From NCBI GenBank assembly GCA_037349105.1, contig JAYJMM010000078.1, forward strand, positions 782,001 to 846,000: DNA of 64,000 nt. Direction: 5' to 3'. Under the pieces are notes generated by a model. It was not told the origin of the DNA and searched no databases. It worked only from the letters and a program-made list of their open reading frames with translations. Every line of letters begins with the position of its first letter. Position 1 is the first letter of the stretch. A program made the position numbers and the translations under genes. The DNA is from Limnomonas spitsbergensis. Its lineage: Eukaryota > Chlorophyta > Chlorophyceae > Chlamydomonadales. Positions 23,793 to 35,700 of the stretch are shown piece after piece.

Positions 23793-26700
23793 TATGGCTG
23801 ACTGGCTGGCTGGCTGACTAGCTGGCAGGCTGGCTGGCAGGCTGGTCCGTCATGCACAGATTGGGACATGCACTTGAGTTACCCAGGGCCCTAAGGGTCA
23901 GCGGCCTGGCACACACGCACCTGCTGAATAGGGAACACGCCGCTGTGGACAGAATTGTAGAACTCCCGCACATCCTGGGGGGCAGCAAGGGGGTCAGGGT
24001 GCAGGGTGCAGGGTTGGGTTTGAGGGGCTGGGTTTAATGATTTGAGGGGATCTGATCGGGCAGCCAGTCATCGCGGCAGCGTGCCAGATATGTGGCTAGG
24101 CACACACACAGACGACTGAAAATGCTGCACACAAGACAGGATGATCTAGGTAGGGACATAGTGGGCAATGCATGACGAACAATGTCTGGCCCAAGATTTT
24201 CCTCGCCCTCCCTCCCAAGAGGCAACCTGTTTCCCTAGTGGGCTTCCTACAGGCACTTCGGGTTTGTCTATCGATATGTCATGTATGTGTTCCTTGTTCG
24301 CCTCGCGGGTTCCTCAGTCCTTCCTGCTCGCAATGCCAGGCCTTTCGAAACATGCTGTTGGATGAATTCCACCAGGCTCTGTTACTAACAGGGCTCCTTA
24401 CATTTTGTAGGCGGCTCGTGGAATGTTGGCACAGTATTCTCATAGCCACACACTGACCCAGATCGAAGGGTCCAGTCAAAGGAAGCAGGTGGGAGGCTGG
24501 GCAAGCTAAGGGGGAAACAGCCACAGCTGAGGGGAGGGGTAACCGACATCAGCAATATGCTGAAAGGCAGGTGACATGTCCTGCCGCCAAATGGGCACGT
24601 ACAACTATGCAGTACTGCCTGCCACCACGAGCAGTACAATCTCCTGAGTGGTGCCTGCCCGTGACTCGCCTGTCCCACAATGCCCACAAAGGTGACAAAG
24701 GTGAAGAGGCCGATGAAGTAGGCGGTGTTGACAATGAGCGCTGCAGACAGCCGCTCCTCTGCAATCACCGAACCCAGTCCAGGGAGCCGGTTGAGCAGGG
24801 CATAGAAGCGGAGGAGAGACGGCTGCGGGCAAGGAGAGCGGCCAGGCAGGGGAAATCAGGAGCTGAGAGGTCAGAGGTCAAGGGGTTCAGAGTTTGGGCC
24901 CTGATTACATTTTAGGGTTTGGGGCGTAATTCTCGGTAGCTGTAGTTTTGCAGGGTTGAGCTGGAGCCCAAGGTTTCAAAGGGAAGGAGGGAAGGTAAGG
25001 AGGGAAGGTAAGGAGGGAAGGTGAGGGAGGAAGGTAAGGAGGGAAGGGAAGGAGGGAAGGTAAGGAGGGAAGGTAAGGAGGGAAGGTAAGGAGGGAAGGG
25101 AAGGAGGGAAGGGAAGGAGGGAAGGGAAGGAGGGAAGGGAAGGAGGGAAGGTAAGGAGGGAAGGTAAGGAGGGAAGGTAAGGAGGGAAGGTAAGGAGGGA
25201 AGGTAAGGAGGGAAGGTAAGGAGGGAAGGTGAGGGAGGAAGGTAAGGAGGGAAGGTAAGGAGGGAAGGTAAGGAGGGAAGGTAAGGAGGGAAGGTAAGGA
25301 GGGAAGGTAAGGAGGGAAGGTAAGGAGGGAAGGTAAGGAGGGAAGGGAAGGAGGGAAGGGAAGGAGGGAAGGGAAGGAGGGAAGGGAAGGAGGGAAGGGA
25401 AGGAGGGAGGGAAGGAGGGAAGGGAAGGAGGGAAGGGAAGGAGGGAAGGGAAGGAGGGAAGGGAAGGAGGGAAGGGAAGGAGGGAAGGTAAGGAGGGAAG
25501 GTAAGGAGGGAAGGTAAGGAGGGAAGGTAAGGAGGGAAGGTAAGGAGGGAAGGTAAGGAGGGAAGGTAAGGAGGGAAGGTAAGGAGGGAAGGTAAGGAGG
25601 GAAGGTAAGGAGGGAAGGTAAGGAGGGAAGGTAAGGAGGGAAGGTAAGGAGGGAAGGTAAGGAGGGAAGGTAAGGAGGGAAGGTAAGGAGGGAAGGTAAG
25701 GAGGGAAGGTAAGGAGGGAAGGTAAGGAGGGAAGGGAAGGAGGGAAGGGAAGGAGGGAAGGGAAGGAGGGAAGGGAAGGAGGGAAGGGAAGGAGGGAAGG
25801 GAAGGAGGGAAGGGAAGGAGGGAAGGGAAGGAGGGAAGGGAAGGAGGGAAGGGAAGGAGGGAAGGGAAGGAGGGAAGGGAAGGAGGGAAGGGAAGGAGGG
25901 AAGGGAAGGAGGGAAGGGAAGGAGGGAAGGGAAGGAGGGAAGGGAAGGAGGGAAGGGAAGGAGGGAAGGGAAGGAGGGAAGGGAAGGAGGGAAGGGAAGG
26001 AGGGAAGGGAAGGAGGGAAGGGAAGGAGGGAAGGGAAGGAGGGAAGGGAAGGAGGGAAGGGAAGGAGGGAAGGGAAGGAGGGAAGGGAAGGAGGGAAGGG
26101 AAGGAGGGAAGGGAAGAAGGGAAGGGAAGGAGGGAAGGGAAGGAGGGAAGGGAAGGAGGGAAGGGAAGGAGGGAAGGGAAGGAGGGAAGGGAAGGAGGGA
26201 AGGGAAGGAGGGAAGGGAAGGAGGGAAGGGAAGGAGGGAAGGGAAGGAGGGAAGGGAAGGAGGGTAGGGAAGAAGGGAAGGGAAGGAGGGAAGGGAAGGA
26301 GGGAAGGGAAGGAGGGAAGGGAAGGAGGGAAGGGAAGGAGGGAAGGGAAGGAGGGAAGGGAAGGAGGGAAGGGAAGGAGGGAAGGGAAGGAGGGAAGGGA
26401 AGGAGGGAAGGGAAGGAGGGAAGGGAAGGAGGGAAGGGAAGGAGGGAAGGGAAGGAGGGAAGGGAAGGAGGGAAGGGAAGGAGGGAAGGGAAGGAGGGAA
26501 GGGAAGGGAAGGAGGGAAGGGAAGGAGGGAAGGGAAGGAGGGAAGGGAAGGGATGTGTGTCCCTCCCCTACCTCCTGCCTTTGCTGTCTGGTTTTATTTT
26601 TATCAACGTGGCCAGACGGGCCGCCGTGCACTTTACTGTTCCCCTCAGCCATCCGAGATTGTAAGGAAGCTCTGACCTTGAGAGGCGCCTTGGCCGCAAA

Positions 26701-29700
26701 GGAGTAGGCGGTCCCGAACACGAGGACCAATGGCACGCTCGCAAAGATGATCAGAAGCAGCTTGGCACCCAGATTGAACTCCAACACAGCCCTGCAGGTC
26801 ACACAGGCCAGGCACACAGGGGTCACACATGGAGGTCACACATGGAGGTCACACATGCAAGTCACACAAAAAGACCGCACATGGAGGTTAAAAATGAGGT
26901 CAACTGAAGGCACCCAAGGCTGTCATTGCAACATACTTGATCCACTCTCCAGACTGATACTTCCATTTGGATGATTTACAATATTTGATTGCCCAATCGC
27001 CTCTGATTGCCCTGTGGTATCCCCTCTTTACTCAGTAGACATTGATAATGAGAGGACTACAATGCGAGATGAGGGCTGTTAGGGATGTTGCAAGGGGGCG
27101 CGGAGGAGGTGAGGACTGGATCAAGGGGGGGGGGGGGCGCGGAGGAGGTGAGGACTGGATCAAGGGGGGGGGGGGGGGGGGCGCGGAGGAGGTGAGGACT
27201 GGATCAAGGGGGGGGGGGGGGGGGGCGGAGGAGGTGAGGACTGGATCAAGGGGGGGGGGGGGGCGCGGAGGAGGTGAGGACTGGATCAAGGGGGGGGGGG
27301 GGGGCGCAGAGGAGGTGAGGAATGGATCAAGGGGGGGGGGGGCGCGGAGGAGGTGAGGACTGGATCAAGGGGGGGGGGGGGGCGGAGGAGGTGAGGACTG
27401 GATCAAGGGGGGGGGGGGCGCGGAGGAGGTGAGGACTGGATCAAGGGGGGGGGGGGGGGGGCGGAGGAGGTGAGGAATGGATCAAGGGGGGGGTGGGGGG
27501 GCGGAGGAGGTGAGGACTGGATCAAGGGGGGGGGGGGGGCGGAGGAGGTGAGGACTGGATCAAGGGGGGGGGGCGGAGGAGGTGAGGACTGGCTCAAGGG
27601 GGGGGGGGGGGGGCGCGGAGGAGGTGAGGACTGGCTCAAGGGGGGGGGGGGCGTGGAGGAGGTGAGGACTGGATCAAGGGGGGGGGGGGGCGGAGGAGGT
27701 GAGGACTGGATCAAGGGGGGGGGGGGGCGCGGAGGAGGTGAGGACTGGATCAAGGGGGGGGGGGGGGCGCGGAGGAGGTGAGGACTGGATCAAGGGGGGG
27801 GGGGGCGCGGAGGAGGTGAGGACTGGATCAAGGGGGGGGGGGGGCGCGGAGGAGGTGAGGACTGGATCAAGGGGGGGGGGGGGGGGCGGAGGAGGTGAGG
27901 ACTGGATCAAGGGGGGGGGGGGGCGCGGAGGAGGTGAGGACTGGATCAAGGGGGGGGGGGGGGCGCAGAGGAGGTGAGGAATGGATCAAGGGGGGGGGGG
28001 CGCGGAGGAGGTGAGGACTGGATCAAGGGGGGGGGGGGGCGGAGGAGGTGAGGACTGGATCAAGGGGGGGGGGGGGCGCGGAGGAGGTGAGGACTGGATC
28101 AAGGGGGGGGGGGGGGGGCGGAGGAGGTGAGGAATGGATCAAGGGGGGGGTGGGGGGGCGGAGGAGGTGAGGACTGGATCAAGGGGGGGGGGGGGGCGGA
28201 GGAGGTGAGGACTGGCTCAAGGGGGGGGGGGGGGGGGCGCGGAGGAGGTGAGGACTGGATCAAGGGGGGGGGGGGGGCGTGGAGGAGGTGAGGACTGGAT
28301 CAAGGGGGGGGGGGGGCGGAGGAGGTGAGGACTGGATCAAGGGGGGGGGGGGGGGCGCGGAGGAGGTGAGGACTGGATCAAGGGGGGGGTGGGGGGGCGC
28401 GGAGGAGGTGAGGACTGGATCAAGGGGGGGGGGGGCGCGGAGGAGGTGAGGACTGGATCAAGGGGGGGGGGGGGCGCGGAGGAGGTGAGGAATGGATCAA
28501 GGGGGGGGGGGGGGGGCGGAGGAGGTGAGGACTGGATCAAGGGGGGGGGGGGGGGGCGGAGGAGGTGAGGACTGGATCAAGGGGGGGGGGGGGGGGCGCG
28601 GAGGAGGTGAGGACTGGCTCAAGGGGGGGGGGGCGTGGAGGAGGTGAGGACTGGATCAAGGGGGGGGGGGGGCGGAGGAGGTGAGGACTGGATCAAGGGG
28701 GGGGGGGGCGCGGAGGAGGTGAGGACTGGATCAAGGGGGGGGGGGGGGGCGCGGAGGAGGTGAGGACTGGATCAAGGGGGGGGGGGGGGGCGGAGGAGGT
28801 GAGGACTGGATCAAGGGGGGGGGGGGGGCGCGAAGGAGGTGAGGACTGGATCAAGGGGGGGGGGGGGCGCGGAGGAGGTGAGGACTGGATCAAGGGGGGG
28901 GGGGGCGCGGAGGAGGTGAGGACTGGATCAAGGGGGGGGGGGGCGCGGAGGAGGTGAGGACTGGATCAAGGGGGGGGGGGCGCAGAGGAGGTGAGGACTG
29001 GATCAAGGGGGGGGGGGCGCAGAGGAGGTGAGGAATGGATCAAGGGGGGGGGGGGGGGGGCGGAGGAGGTGAGGACTGGATCAAGGGGGGGGGGGGGGGC
29101 GCGGAGGAGGTGAGGAATGGCTCAAGGGGGGGGGGGGGCGCGGAGGAGGTGAGGACTGGATCAAGGGGGGGGGGGGCGCGGAGGAGGTGAGGACTGGATC
29201 AAGGGGGGGGGGGGGGCGCGGAGGAGGTGAGGACTGGATCAAGGGGGGGGGGGGCGCGGAGGAGGTGAGGACTGGATCAAGGGGGGGGGGGGGGGGCGCG
29301 GAGGAGGTGAGGACTGGATCAAGGGGGGGGGGGGGCACGGAGGAGGTGAGGACTGGATCAAGGGGGGGGGGGGCGCGGAGGAGGTGAGGACTGGATCAAG
29401 GGGGGGGGGGGGCGCGGAGGAGGTGAGGACTGGATCAAGGGGGGGGGGGCGCAGAGGAGGTGAGGACTGGATCAAGGGGGGGGGGGGGGGGGGCGCGGAG
29501 GAGGTGAGGAATGGATCAAGGGGGGGGGGGGGGGCGCGGAGGAGGTGAGGACTGGATCAAGGGGGGGGGGGGGGGCGCAGAGGAGGTGAGGACTGGATCA
29601 AGGGGGGGGGGGGCGCGGAGGAGGTGAGGACTGGATCAAGGGGGGGGGGGCGCGAAAGGGGTGAGGACTGGATCAAGGGGGGGGGGGGCGGAGGAGGTGA

Positions 29701-32700
29701 GGACTGGATCAAGGGGGGGGGGGGCGCGGAGGAGGTGAGGACTGGATCAAGGGGGGGGGGGGGCGGAGGAGGTAAGGACTGGATCAAGGGGGGGGGGGCG
29801 CGGAGGAGGTGAGGACTGGATCAAGGGGGGGGGGGGGGGCGGAGGAGGTGAGGACTGGCTCAAGGGGGGGGGGAGGGGGCGGAGGAGGTGAGGACTGGAT
29901 CAAGGGGGGGGGGGGGGGGCGCGGAGGAGGTGAGTACTGGCTCAAGGGGGGGGGGGGGGGGCGCGGAGGAGGTGAGGACTGGATCAAGGGGGGGGGGGGG
30001 GGCGGAGGAGGTGAGGACTGGATCAAGGGGGGGGGGGGGCGCGGAGGAGGTGAGGACTGGATCAAGGGGGGGGGGGGGCGCAGAGGAGGTGAGGACTGGA
30101 TCAAGGGGGGGGGGGGGCGCGGAGGAGGTGAGGACTGGATCAAGGGGGGGGGGGGGCGCGGAGGAGGTGAGGACTGGATCAAGGGGGGGGGGGGGGGCGC
30201 GGAGGAGGTGAGGAATGGATCAAGGGGGGGGGGGGGCGGAGGAGGTGAGGAATGGATCAAGGGGGGGGGGGGGGGCGCGGAGGAGGTGAGGACTGGATCA
30301 AGGGGGGGGGGGGGCGCGGAGGAGGTGAGGACTGGCTCAAGGGGGGGGGGGGGCGGAGGAGGTGAGGAATGGATCAAGGGGGGGGGGGGGGGGGCGGAGG
30401 ATGTGAGGACTGGATCAAGGGGGGGGGGGGGCGGAGGAGGTGAGGAATGGATCAAGGGGGGGGGGGGGGGTGCGGAGGAGGTGAGGATTGGATCAAGGGG
30501 GGGGGGGGGGGCGGAGGAGGTGAGGAATGGATCAAGGGGGGGGGGGGGGGCGGAGGAGGTGAGGACTGGATCAAGGGGGGGGGGGGGCGCGGAGGAGGTG
30601 AGGACTGGATCAAGGGGGGGGGGGGGGCGCGGAGGAGGTGAGGACTGGATCAAGGGGGGGGGGGGGCGGAGGAGGTGAGGAATGGATCAAGGGGGGGGGG
30701 GGGGGGGCGGAGGATGTGAGGACTGGATCAAGGGGGGGGGGGGGCGGAGGAGGTGAGGAATGGATCAAGGGGGGGGGGGGGGGTGCGGAGGAGGTGAGGA
30801 TTGGATCAAGGGGGGGGGGGGGGGGCGGAGGAGGTGAGGAATGGATCAAGGGGGGGGGGGGGGCGGAGGAGGTGAGGACTGGATCAAGGGGGGGGGGGGG
30901 CGCGGAGGAGGTGAGGACTGGATCAAGGGGGGGGGGGGGGGCGCGGAGGAGGTGAGGACTGGATCAAGGGAGGGGGGGGCGCGGAGGAGGTGAGGACTGG
31001 ATCAAGGGGGGGGGGGCGCGGAGGAGGTGAGGACTGGATCAAGGGGGGGGGGGCGCGGAGGAGGTGAGGACTGGATCAGGGGGGGGGGGCGCGGAGGAGG
31101 TGAGGACTGGATCAAGGGGGGGGGGGGCGCGGAGGAGGTGAGGACTGGATCAAGGGGGGGGGGGGCGCGGAGGAGGTGAGGACTGGATCAAGGGGGGGGG
31201 GGGGCGCGGAGGAGGTGAGGACTGGATCAAGGGGGGGGGGGGGGGCGCGGAGGAGGTGAGGACTGGATCAAGTGGGGGGGGGGGGCGCGGAGGAGGTGAG
31301 GACTGGATCAAGGGGGGGGGGGGGGGCGCGGAGGAGGTGAGGACTGGATCAAGGGGGGGGGGGGGGCGCGGAGGAGGTGAGGACTGGATCAAGGGGGGGG
31401 GGGGGGGCGGAGGAGGTGAGGACTGGATCAAGGGGGGGGGGGGGGGCGCGGAGGAGGTGAGGACTGGATCAAGGGAGGGGGGGGCGCGGAGGAGGTGAGG
31501 ACTGGATCAAGGGGGGGGGGGGGGGGCGGAGGATGTGAGGACTGGATCAAGGGGGGGGGGGTGCGGAGGAGGTGAGGAATGGATCAAGGGGGGGGGGGGG
31601 GGGGTGCGGAGGAGGTAAGGACTGGCTCAAGGGGGGGGGGGGGCGGAGGAGGTGAGGAATGGATCAAGGGGGGGGGGGGGGGGCGGAGGAGGTGAGGAAT
31701 GGATCAAGGGGGGGGGGGGCGGAGGAGGTGAGGAATGGATCAAGGGGGGGGGGGGGGGTGCGGAGGAGGTGAGGATTGGATCAAGGGGGGGGGGGGGGGG
31801 CGGAGGAGGTGAGGAATGGATCAAGGGGGGGGGGGGGGGCGGAGGAGGTGAGGACTGGATGAAGGGGGGGGGGGGGCGCGGAGGAGGTGAGGACTGGATC
31901 AAGGGGGGGGGGGGGGGCGCGGAGGAGGTGAGGAATGGATCAAGGGAGGGGGGGGGCGCGGAGGAGGTGAGGACTGGATCAAGGGGGGGGGGGCGCGGAG
32001 GAGGTGAGGACTGGATCAAGGGGGGGGGGGCGCGGAGGAGGTGAGGACTGGATCAGGGGGGGGGGGCGCGGAGGAGGTGAGGACTGGATCAGGGGGGGGG
32101 GGCGCGGAGGAGGTGAGGACTGGATCAAGGGGGGGGGGGGCGCGGAGGAGGTGAGGACTGGATCAAGGGGGGGGGGGGCGCGGAGGAGGTGAGGACTGGA
32201 TCAAGGGGGGGGGGGGGCGCGGAGGAGGTGAGGACTGGATCAAGGGGGGGGGGGGGGGGCGCGGAGGAGGTGAGGACTGGATCAAGTGGGGGGGGGGGGC
32301 GCGGAGGAGGTGAGGACTGGATCAAGGGGGGGGGGGGGGGGGGGCGGAGGAGGTGAGGAATGGATCAAGGGGGGGGGGGGGGGTGCGGAGGAGGTGAGGA
32401 TTGGATCAAGGGGGGGGGGGGGGGCGGAGGAGGTGAGGAATGGATCAAGGGGGGGGGGGGGGCGGAGGAGGTGAGGACTGGATCAAGGGGGGGGGGGGGG
32501 CGCGGAGGAGGTGAGGACTGGATCAAGGGAGGGGGGGGCGCGGAGGAGGTGAGGACTGGATCAAGGGGGGGGGGGGGGGGGGCGGAGGATGTGAGGACTG
32601 GATCAAGGGGGGGGGGGGGCGGAGGAGGTGAGGAATGGATCAAGGGGGGGGGGGGGGGTGCGGAGGAGGTGAGGACTGGCTCAAGGGGGGGGGGGGGCGG

Positions 32701-35700
32701 AGGAGGTGAGGAATGGATCAAGGGGGGGGGGGGGGGGCGGAGGATGTGAGGACTGGATCAAGGGGGGGGGGGGGCGGAGGAGGTGAGGAATGGATCAAGG
32801 GGGGGGGGGGGGGTGCGGAGGAGGTGAGGATTGGATCAAGGGGGGGGGGGGGGGCGGAGGAGGTGAGGAATGGATCAAGGGGGGGGGGGGGGGGGCGGAG
32901 GAGGTGAGGACTGGATGAAGGGGGGGGGGGGGGCGCGGAGGAGGTGAGGACTGGATGAAGGGGGGGGGGGGGGGCGCGGAGGAGGTGAGGAATGGATCAA
33001 GGGAGGGGGGGGCGCGGAGGAGGTGAGGACTGGATCAAGGGGGGGGGGGCGCGGAGGAGGTGAGGACTGGATCAAGGGGGGGGGGGCGCGGAGGAGGTGA
33101 GGACTGGATCAGGGGGGGGGGGGGGGCGCGGAGGAGGTGAGGACTGGATCAAGGGGGGGGGGGGGGGCGCGGAGGAGGTGAGGACTGGATCAAGGGAGGG
33201 GGGGGCGCGGAGGAGGTGAGGACTGGATCAAGGGGGGGGGGGGGGGGGCGGAGGATGTGAGGACTGGATCAAGGGGGGGGGGGGGCGGAGGAGGTGAGGA
33301 ATGGATCAAGGGGGGGGGGGGGGGGTGCGGAGGAGGTGAGGACTGGCTCAAGGGGGGGGGGGGGCGGAGGAGGTGAGGAATGGATCAAGGGGGGGGGGGG
33401 GGGGCGGAGGATGTGAGGACTGGATCAAGGGGGGGGGGGGCGGAGGAGGTGAGGAATGGATCAAGGGGGGGGGGGGGGTGCGGAGGAGGTGAGGATTGGA
33501 TCAAGGGGGGGGGGGGGGGCGGAGGAGGTGAGGAATGGATCAAGGGGGGGGGGGGGGGCGGAGGAGGTGAGGACTGGATGAAGGGGGGGGGGGGGGCGCG
33601 GAGGAGGTGAGGACTGGATCAAGGGGGGGGGGGGGGGCGCGGAGGAGGTGAGGAATGGATCAAGGGAGGGGGGGGCGCGGAGGAGGTGAGGACTGGATCA
33701 AGGGGGGGGGGGCGCGGAGGAGGTGAGGACTGGATCAAGGGGGGGGGGGCGCGGAGGAGGTGAGGACTGGATCAGGGGGGGGGGGCGCGGAGGAGGTGAG
33801 GACTGGATCAGGGGGGGGGGGCGCGGAGGAGGTGAGGACTGGATCAAGGGGGGGGGGGGCGCGGAGGAGGTGAGGACTGGATCAAGGGGGGGGGGGGCGC
33901 GGAGGAGGTGAGGACTGGATCAAGGGGGGGGGGGGGCGCGGAGGAGGTGAGGACTGGATCAAGGGGGGGGGGGGGGGGCGCGGAGGAGGTGAGGACTGGA
34001 TCAAGTGGGGGGGGGGGGCGCGGAGGAGGTGAGGACTGGATCAAGGGGGGGGGGGGGGGGGGGCGGAGGAGGTGAGGAATGGATCAAGGGGGGGGGGGGG
34101 GGTGCGGAGGAGGTGAGGATTGGATCAAGGGGGGGGGGGGGGGCGGAGGAGGTGAGGAATGGATCAAGGGGGGGGGGGGGCGGAGGAGGTGAGGACTGGA
34201 TCAAGGGGGGGGGGGGGGCGCGGAGGAGGTAAGGACTGGATCAAGGGGGGGGGGGGGGGCGCGGAGGAGGTGAGGACTGGATCAAGGGAGGGGGGGGCGC
34301 GGAGGAGGTAAGGACTGGATCAGGGGGGGGGGGCGCGGAGGAGGTGAGGACTGGATCAGGGGGGGGGGGGCGCGGAGGAGGTGAGGACTGGATCAAGGGG
34401 GGGGGGGGCGCGGAGGAGGTGAGGACTGGATCAAGGGGGGGGGGGGGGGTGCGGAGGAGGTGAGGACTGGATCAAGGGGGGGGGGGGGGGGCGCGGAGGA
34501 GGTGAGGACTGGATCAAGTGGGGGGGGGGGGCGCGGAGGAGGTGAGGACTGGATCAAGGGGGGGGGGGGGGGCGCGGAGGAGGTGAGGACTGGATCAAGG
34601 GGGGGGGGGGGGCGCGGAGGAGGTGAGGACTGGATCAAGGGGGGGGGGGGGGGCGGAGGAGGTGAGGACTGGATCAAGGGGGGGGGGGGGGGCGCGGAGG
34701 AGGTGAGGACTGGATCAAGGGAGGGGGGGGCGCGGAGGAGGTGAGGACTGGATCAAGGGGGGGGGGGGGGGGGCGGAGGATGTGAGGACTGGATCAAGGG
34801 GGGGGGGGGGGCGGAGGAGGTGAGGAATGGATCAAGGGGGGGGGGGGGGGGTGCGGAGGAGGTGAGGAATGGATCAAGGGGGGGGGGGGGCGGAGGAGGT
34901 GAGGAATGGATCAAGGGGGGGGGGGGGGGGGCGGAGGATGTGAGGACTGGATCAAGGGGGGGGGGGGGCGGAGGAGGTGAGGAATGGATCAAGGGGGGGG
35001 GGGGGGGTGCGGAGGAGGTGAGGATTGGATCAAGGGGGGGGGGGGGGGGCGGAGGAGGTGAGGAATGGATCAAGGGGGGGGGGGGGGGCGGAGGAGGTGA
35101 GGACTGGATCAAGGGGGGGGGGGGGGGCGCGGAGGAGGTGAGGACTGGATCAAGGGGGGGGGGGGGGGCGCGGAGGAGGTGAGGACTGGATCAAGGGAGG
35201 GGGGGGCGCGGAGGAGGTGAGGACTGGATCAAGGGGGGGGGGGCGCGGAGGAGGTGAGGACTGGATCAAGGGGGGGGGGGCGCGGAGGAGGTGAGGACTG
35301 GATCAGGGGGGGGGGCGCGGAGGAGGTGAGGACTGGATCAAGGGGGGGGGGGCGCGGAGGAGGTGAGGACTGGATCAAGGGGGGGGGGGGCGCGGAGGAG
35401 GTGAGGACTGGATCAAGGGGGGGGGGGGGCGCGGAGGAGGTGAGGACTGGATCAAGGGGGGGGGGGGGGGGCGCGGAGGAGGTGAGGACTGGATCAAGTG
35501 GGGGGGGGGGGCGCGGAGGAGGTGAGGACTGGATCAAGGGGGGGGGGGGGGGCGCGGAGGAGGTGAGGACTGGATCAAGGGGGGGGGGGGGGCGCGGAGG
35601 AGGTGAGGACTGGATCAAGGGGGGGGGGGGGGGGCGCGGAGGAGGTGAGGACTGGCTCAAGGGGGGGGGGGGGGGCGCGGAGGAGGTGAGGACTGGATCA

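Noticed and set aside
24976..26826. A 616-codon - strand frame rich in Pro, Ser, Phe and Leu
   Set aside because: Only its first 38 in-phase codons (26791-26677) match the channel family. The rest is the 13-bp pyrimidine repeat.
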